This document shows positions 63,884 to 64,000 of a DNA stretch of 64,000 nucleotides, one piece after another. The stretch covers positions 2,586,694-2,650,693 of the forward strand of contig NZ_KB913013.1 of NCBI RefSeq assembly GCF_000383955.1, read 5' to 3'. How positions within the stretch are numbered: position 1 is the stretch's first letter; every line of letters begins with the position of its first letter. The notes beneath the pieces are model-generated. The model worked only from the letters and a program-made list of their open reading frames with translations, was not told the origin of the DNA and made no database searches. The position numbers and the translations under genes are program-made. The DNA comes from Rudanella lutea DSM 19387. GTDB lineage: Bacteria > Bacteroidota > Bacteroidia > Cytophagales > Spirosomataceae.

Positions 63884-64000
63884 AAGCAGGTGAATAGATA
63901 GCGTCTCCGTTTCTCTTTCAAGATACAACAAGATGCGTAACCGAGTGCCGGGCAGCGTACACAAAGTAAGGATTTTGAAACGCTACAAGAAGTCGTTAGG
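63884..64000. other. Window-edge sequence without a recognised gene
   Basis: The last 117 bases lie upstream of the GNAT gene and probably carry its promoter. I see no start of another gene that can be supported. Confidence 0.4.

Noticed and set aside
1-64000. tRNA, rRNA, CRISPR array, insertion sequence or prophage
   Set aside because: Gaps were read for cloverleaf ends, regular repeats, transposase or integrase sequence and terminal inverted repeats; none was found.

Overview
The window looks like chromosomal DNA from a GC-rich member of the Bacteroidetes, most likely Cytophagales in the Spirosoma/Rudanella neighbourhood. The reasons are a SusC/SusD pair, ASPIC/UnbV double-propeller lipoproteins, TAnnTTTG-type -7 promoter elements, weak or absent Shine-Dalgarno sites, LytS/LytTR signalling, and the TPR-DUF4292-EnvC cluster. 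The genus is inferred from these families, not proven. I see no rRNA, tRNA, insertion sequence, prophage or CRISPR array.

Layout. 1-2574 (-): the N-terminal part of a large FAD/Fe-S oxidoreductase, cut by the window edge. 3070-18046 (+): SusC, SusD, a hairpin, then three tandem lipoproteins of about 1,100 residues, each with two FG-GAP propellers around an UnbV domain. No carbohydrate-active enzyme accompanies them. 18060-22685: a LytTR response regulator and LytS-type kinase (-) beside a divergent outer-membrane receptor. 23009-25033: two convergent YkuD L,D-transpeptidases. 25251-30651 (+): asnS, a solitary nuoH, a GH3-family protein and dxr. 30684-31148: a hicBA toxin-antitoxin pair between dxr and rseP. 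31164-37111: rseP, a DUF6702-type protein, lon and an AGE-family epimerase. 37287-38090 (-): a Rossmann/DUF2520 protein. 38435-41285 (+): ECF sigma factor, anti-sigma factor, gmk, a second toxin-antitoxin pair whose ParE/RelE toxin has an in-frame stop, and nadD. 41369-44342 (-): a lipoprotein, an M28 peptidase and cysS. 44543-49029: an uncharacterised conserved protein, an SMP-30 protein, a secreted M48-like peptidase with MORN repeats and a BNR-repeat protein. 49155-52340 (+): bioF, bioD and a thiolase. 52457-53537 (-): a barstar-type inhibitor and a secreted barnase-type ribonuclease. 53821-64000: a small membrane protein, RluA, panB, EnvC-like, DUF4292 and TPR proteins, an acetoacetate-decarboxylase-like protein, an outer-membrane protein, a beta-lactamase-fold hydrolase, an SdiA-regulated-type lipoprotein and a GNAT enzyme.

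The main points of interest are: (1) a complete barnase-barstar pair with all three catalytic residues; (2) two toxin-antitoxin modules placed at seams of housekeeping operons, one with a nonsense mutation; (3) the SusCD plus triple double-propeller locus; (4) an M48 peptidase fused to MORN repeats; (5) a set of long intergenic palindromes built from repeated short words, one of which runs into the nuoH start; (6) -7 promoter elements placed 4-8 bases before three start codons, which implies leaderless mRNAs; and (7) a putative three-way-junction structure upstream of the sigma factor.

All calls come from reading the sequence and its translations. No database search, structure prediction or alignment was run.
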